Positions 62,625 through 64,000 of a DNA stretch of 64,000 nucleotides are shown here, one piece after another. The stretch is from Aquidulcibacter sp. Lineage in GTDB: Bacteria; Pseudomonadota; Alphaproteobacteria; Caulobacterales; Aquidulcibacteraceae. Location of the stretch: assembly GCA_027532555.1 (NCBI GenBank), contig JAPZTJ010000057.1, positions 1-64,000 on the forward strand. The letters are read 5' to 3'. The notes below the pieces were generated by a model. That model made no database searches, was not told where the DNA came from, and saw only the letters and a program-made list of their open reading frames with translations. Made by a program: the position numbers and the translations under genes. Within the stretch, counting starts at the first letter, position 1; the number at the start of each line of letters is the position of its first letter.

Positions 62625-63911
62625 CTATTTTTGAAATGTCTTTGGGGCGACTTGCACAACTTTGCTGCCACGGGCGACGACTTCATTCACGGCCATGCCG
62701 CGCTCAACCACATGGCTTCTGAACCGGAACAACCCATCGACACCGATGAAGCCATCTTGGGCCTCAATGGCGCGGGCCGAGGCACCCGATTTACTGCCTT
62801 CCCGCGTCATGCGGGCCAGCATGGCGGTCGCATCATAGCCCATGCCGGCCAGGCGGGTTGGTTTACGCTGATAGGCTTGGCTGAAGCGTTGCTCAAAGGC
62901 GCTGCGGGCTGCCACATCTGGCGTCACAAACCAAGCACCGATCATCCGGCTGTCGTTTAAAATGTCAGGATCGTTCCAGAGACCTGTTCCCAAATAACGA
63001 ACCTGGCGAGAGCTTGCGCCCGACTGGCCTAGGGTTTGAACAATGGCGCGCAACATGGCACCCCGCTCGGGGATCAAAACAGCAGTCTGCCGGCTGGCAT
63101 TACCGCCGGAGACCCTGCCCGCAACACGCTTTGCGACTTCTAAGGCGGAGGTCATTGATGTTGATCTCGGATCATAGCGCTCATCGCCCATGAACTCGAG
63201 GCCGGCTGAAGCGGCCGTTTCCCGTGCGGCCGCTGCTACCCGGTCACCATATCGGCCTTCCGGTGCCAAAACGACCAGCCTTTTGACGCCCTGCTCGGCC
63301 GCGTAGCGGACAATCTGGCGAGCCTCATCCTCGGGCAAGAAGGTCAATACATAAATGTCCCGGCCTGCCTCGGACGTATCGGTCGAAAAGGAAAACATCG
63401 GCACATCATTGGCGCGCGCATAGGGGGCAATAGCCGTCACGCCGCTGGCAAATAAAGGGCCCAAAATGAAGTCTGCGCCAGAGCGCATGGCATCGACAGC
63501 CGCGTCACGTGCAGACTCTGGAGTATCACCAGAATCCTTTGGAATGAGGAGCATAGACGCATCTCCATGCTCAAATAACGCAAGTTCGGCCGCACTTTGC
63601 AGCGTCTGGGCTTCGTTGCGGATGGCCGGATTGTCGCTGCTGAACGGTGCCAAAAGGGCGACACGAACCAGTTTACGACCAGCCGTATGGGGAGGTGTCA
63701 ACCGATTGGTTGCTTTAATCAGATAGGGGTTGACCGGCTCTTGCACCACCGGCTTAGGCGGTGGTGGCGGCGGCACGGCTGTTTGTGGGGTGGAAGCACA
63801 CGATGCTAAGCCAAACAACATAGCTGCGCAGAGGCTTGCGCCTAGCGCGTCTTTAAGGCTTGGTATCTTTGTCGGAAAGTACAAACCTTCTGTCCTAGAA
63901 ATGGATGACAT
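62625..63911 (-). CDS. LpoA-like penicillin-binding protein activator, lipoprotein
   Basis: 428 residues from the ATG at 63911. Signal peptide with lipobox LASC (cysteine near residue 38), followed by a Pro-rich tether, then a type I periplasmic-binding fold: RKLVRVALLAPFSSDNPAIRNEAQTLQSAAELALFEHGD, ADFILGPLFASGVTAIAPYARANDVPMFSFSTD and the C-terminal GMGYDATAMLARM. This is the penicillin-binding protein activator family, which in gammaproteobacteria stimulates PBP1A. In Alphaproteobacteria it commonly lies divergent to rsmI, which fits the right edge. Confidence 0.88.
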   Translation of the reverse strand: MSSISRTEGLYFPTKIPSLKDALGASLCAAMLFGLASCASTPQTAVPPPPPPKPVVQEPVNPYLIKATNRLTPPHTAGRKLVRVALLAPFSSDNPAIRNEAQTLQSAAELALFEHGDASMLLIPKDSGDTPESARDAAVDAMRSGADFILGPLFASGVTAIAPYARANDVPMFSFSTDTSEAGRDIYVLTFLPEDEARQIVRYAAEQGVKRLVVLAPEGRYGDRVAAAARETAASAGLEFMGDERYDPRSTSMTSALEVAKRVAGRVSGGNASRQTAVLIPERGAMLRAIVQTLGQSGASSRQVRYLGTGLWNDPDILNDSRMIGAWFVTPDVAARSAFEQRFSQAYQRKPTRLAGMGYDATAMLARMTREGSKSGASARAIEAQDGFIGVDGLFRFRSHVVERGMAVNEVVARGSKVVQVAPKTFQK

Positions 63912-64000
63912 GGCCAACGTTACTCCCAATAAGAGGCCTAAGTCTAAGCGCGAGGCAGGGCTGGTGCAATCGCATCAACTGGAAACGCCCGTAAAAATGC
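63910..64000 (+). CDS. Partial 5' end of a divergent gene, possibly rsmI
   Basis: From ATG 63910 to the window end there is an open frame with no stop (starts MANVTPNKRPKSKREAG). RsmI, the 16S rRNA 2'-O-methyltransferase, often sits here, but its core motif (ATPIGNLxD) would lie beyond the window. The exact start is uncertain because this ATG overlaps the ATG of the minus-strand gene; later starts (GTG at 63964, ATG at 63997) are possible. Confidence 0.35.
   Translation, partial: MANVTPNKRPKSKREAGLVQSHQLETPVKM

Overview
The window reads as chromosomal DNA from an alphaproteobacterium, most plausibly a Caulobacterales/Hyphomonadaceae-type organism. The basis is: a lipoprotein of the CC0125/CC1285 type, COQ9 divergent from rpsU, a WecG-type glycosyltransferase, a MotA stator, UppP, an LpoA-like lipoprotein at the right edge, and moderately GC-rich, very compact coding. 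No rRNA, tRNA, CRISPR array, prophage or insertion sequence was found. The placement is an inference from gene content.

Layout. 1-415 holds no convincing gene but a strongly base-paired element. 416-8.3 kb: kdsD (LPS/KDO precursor), a membrane-anchored unknown, an alpha/beta hydrolase, a GT26 glycosyltransferase, a TetR regulator, mnmC, a repeat-rich lipoprotein and motA. 8.4-13.1 kb: an MFS exporter, a zincin-like protein, a lipoprotein, a PKHD dioxygenase and folC. 13.1-17.2 kb: a galactose module (GH42 beta-galactosidase divergent from galK-galT). 17.2-23.3 kb: gltB and gltD, followed by uppP, with two matching inverted repeats (TAGGTA-N8-TACCTA) between gltD and uppP. 24.3-27.5 kb: coaBC, an Lrp regulator, a DUF6356 protein and a YeiH-type exporter.

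27.5-33.6 kb is a catabolic island: a family I CoA-transferase translationally coupled to a GntR/UTRA regulator, divergent from MmgE/PrpD, a PaaK-like ligase and an amidase in one overlapping operon. 33.6-35.9 kb: lipoprotein, cupin, exported superoxide dismutase, slyX, plus a compact four-way-junction palindrome. 35.9-41.4 kb on the minus strand is a run of eight genes in which every junction overlaps: vapB, vapC, GFA, lipocalin, CaiB/BaiF, DUF3995, CaiB/BaiF, DUF2332, headed by a perfect 30-bp palindrome. 41.5-44.8 kb: CitE-like lyase, MaoC hydratase, acyl-CoA dehydrogenase and a divergent exported VOC protein. Together with the CaiB enzymes this set resembles known itaconate/C5-dicarboxylate or leucine degradation loci.

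44.8-64 kb is mostly housekeeping: pheT behind polA (no pheS nearby), an acyl-CoA carboxyltransferase, a tyrosine phosphatase, a hydrolase, putA, a GT4 glycosyltransferase, ybgC, rpsU (apparently with a CTG start), COQ9, purE-purK, a diguanylate cyclase, a GNAT enzyme, an LpoA-like lipoprotein and the start of a divergent gene.

The most interesting items are the C5-acyl-CoA gene set with its neighbouring PrpD/PaaK/amidase island, the eight-gene overlapping run behind a toxin-antitoxin pair, the gltD-uppP inverted repeats, the four-way-junction palindrome, the switch-like RNA at the left edge, and the rpsU CTG start.
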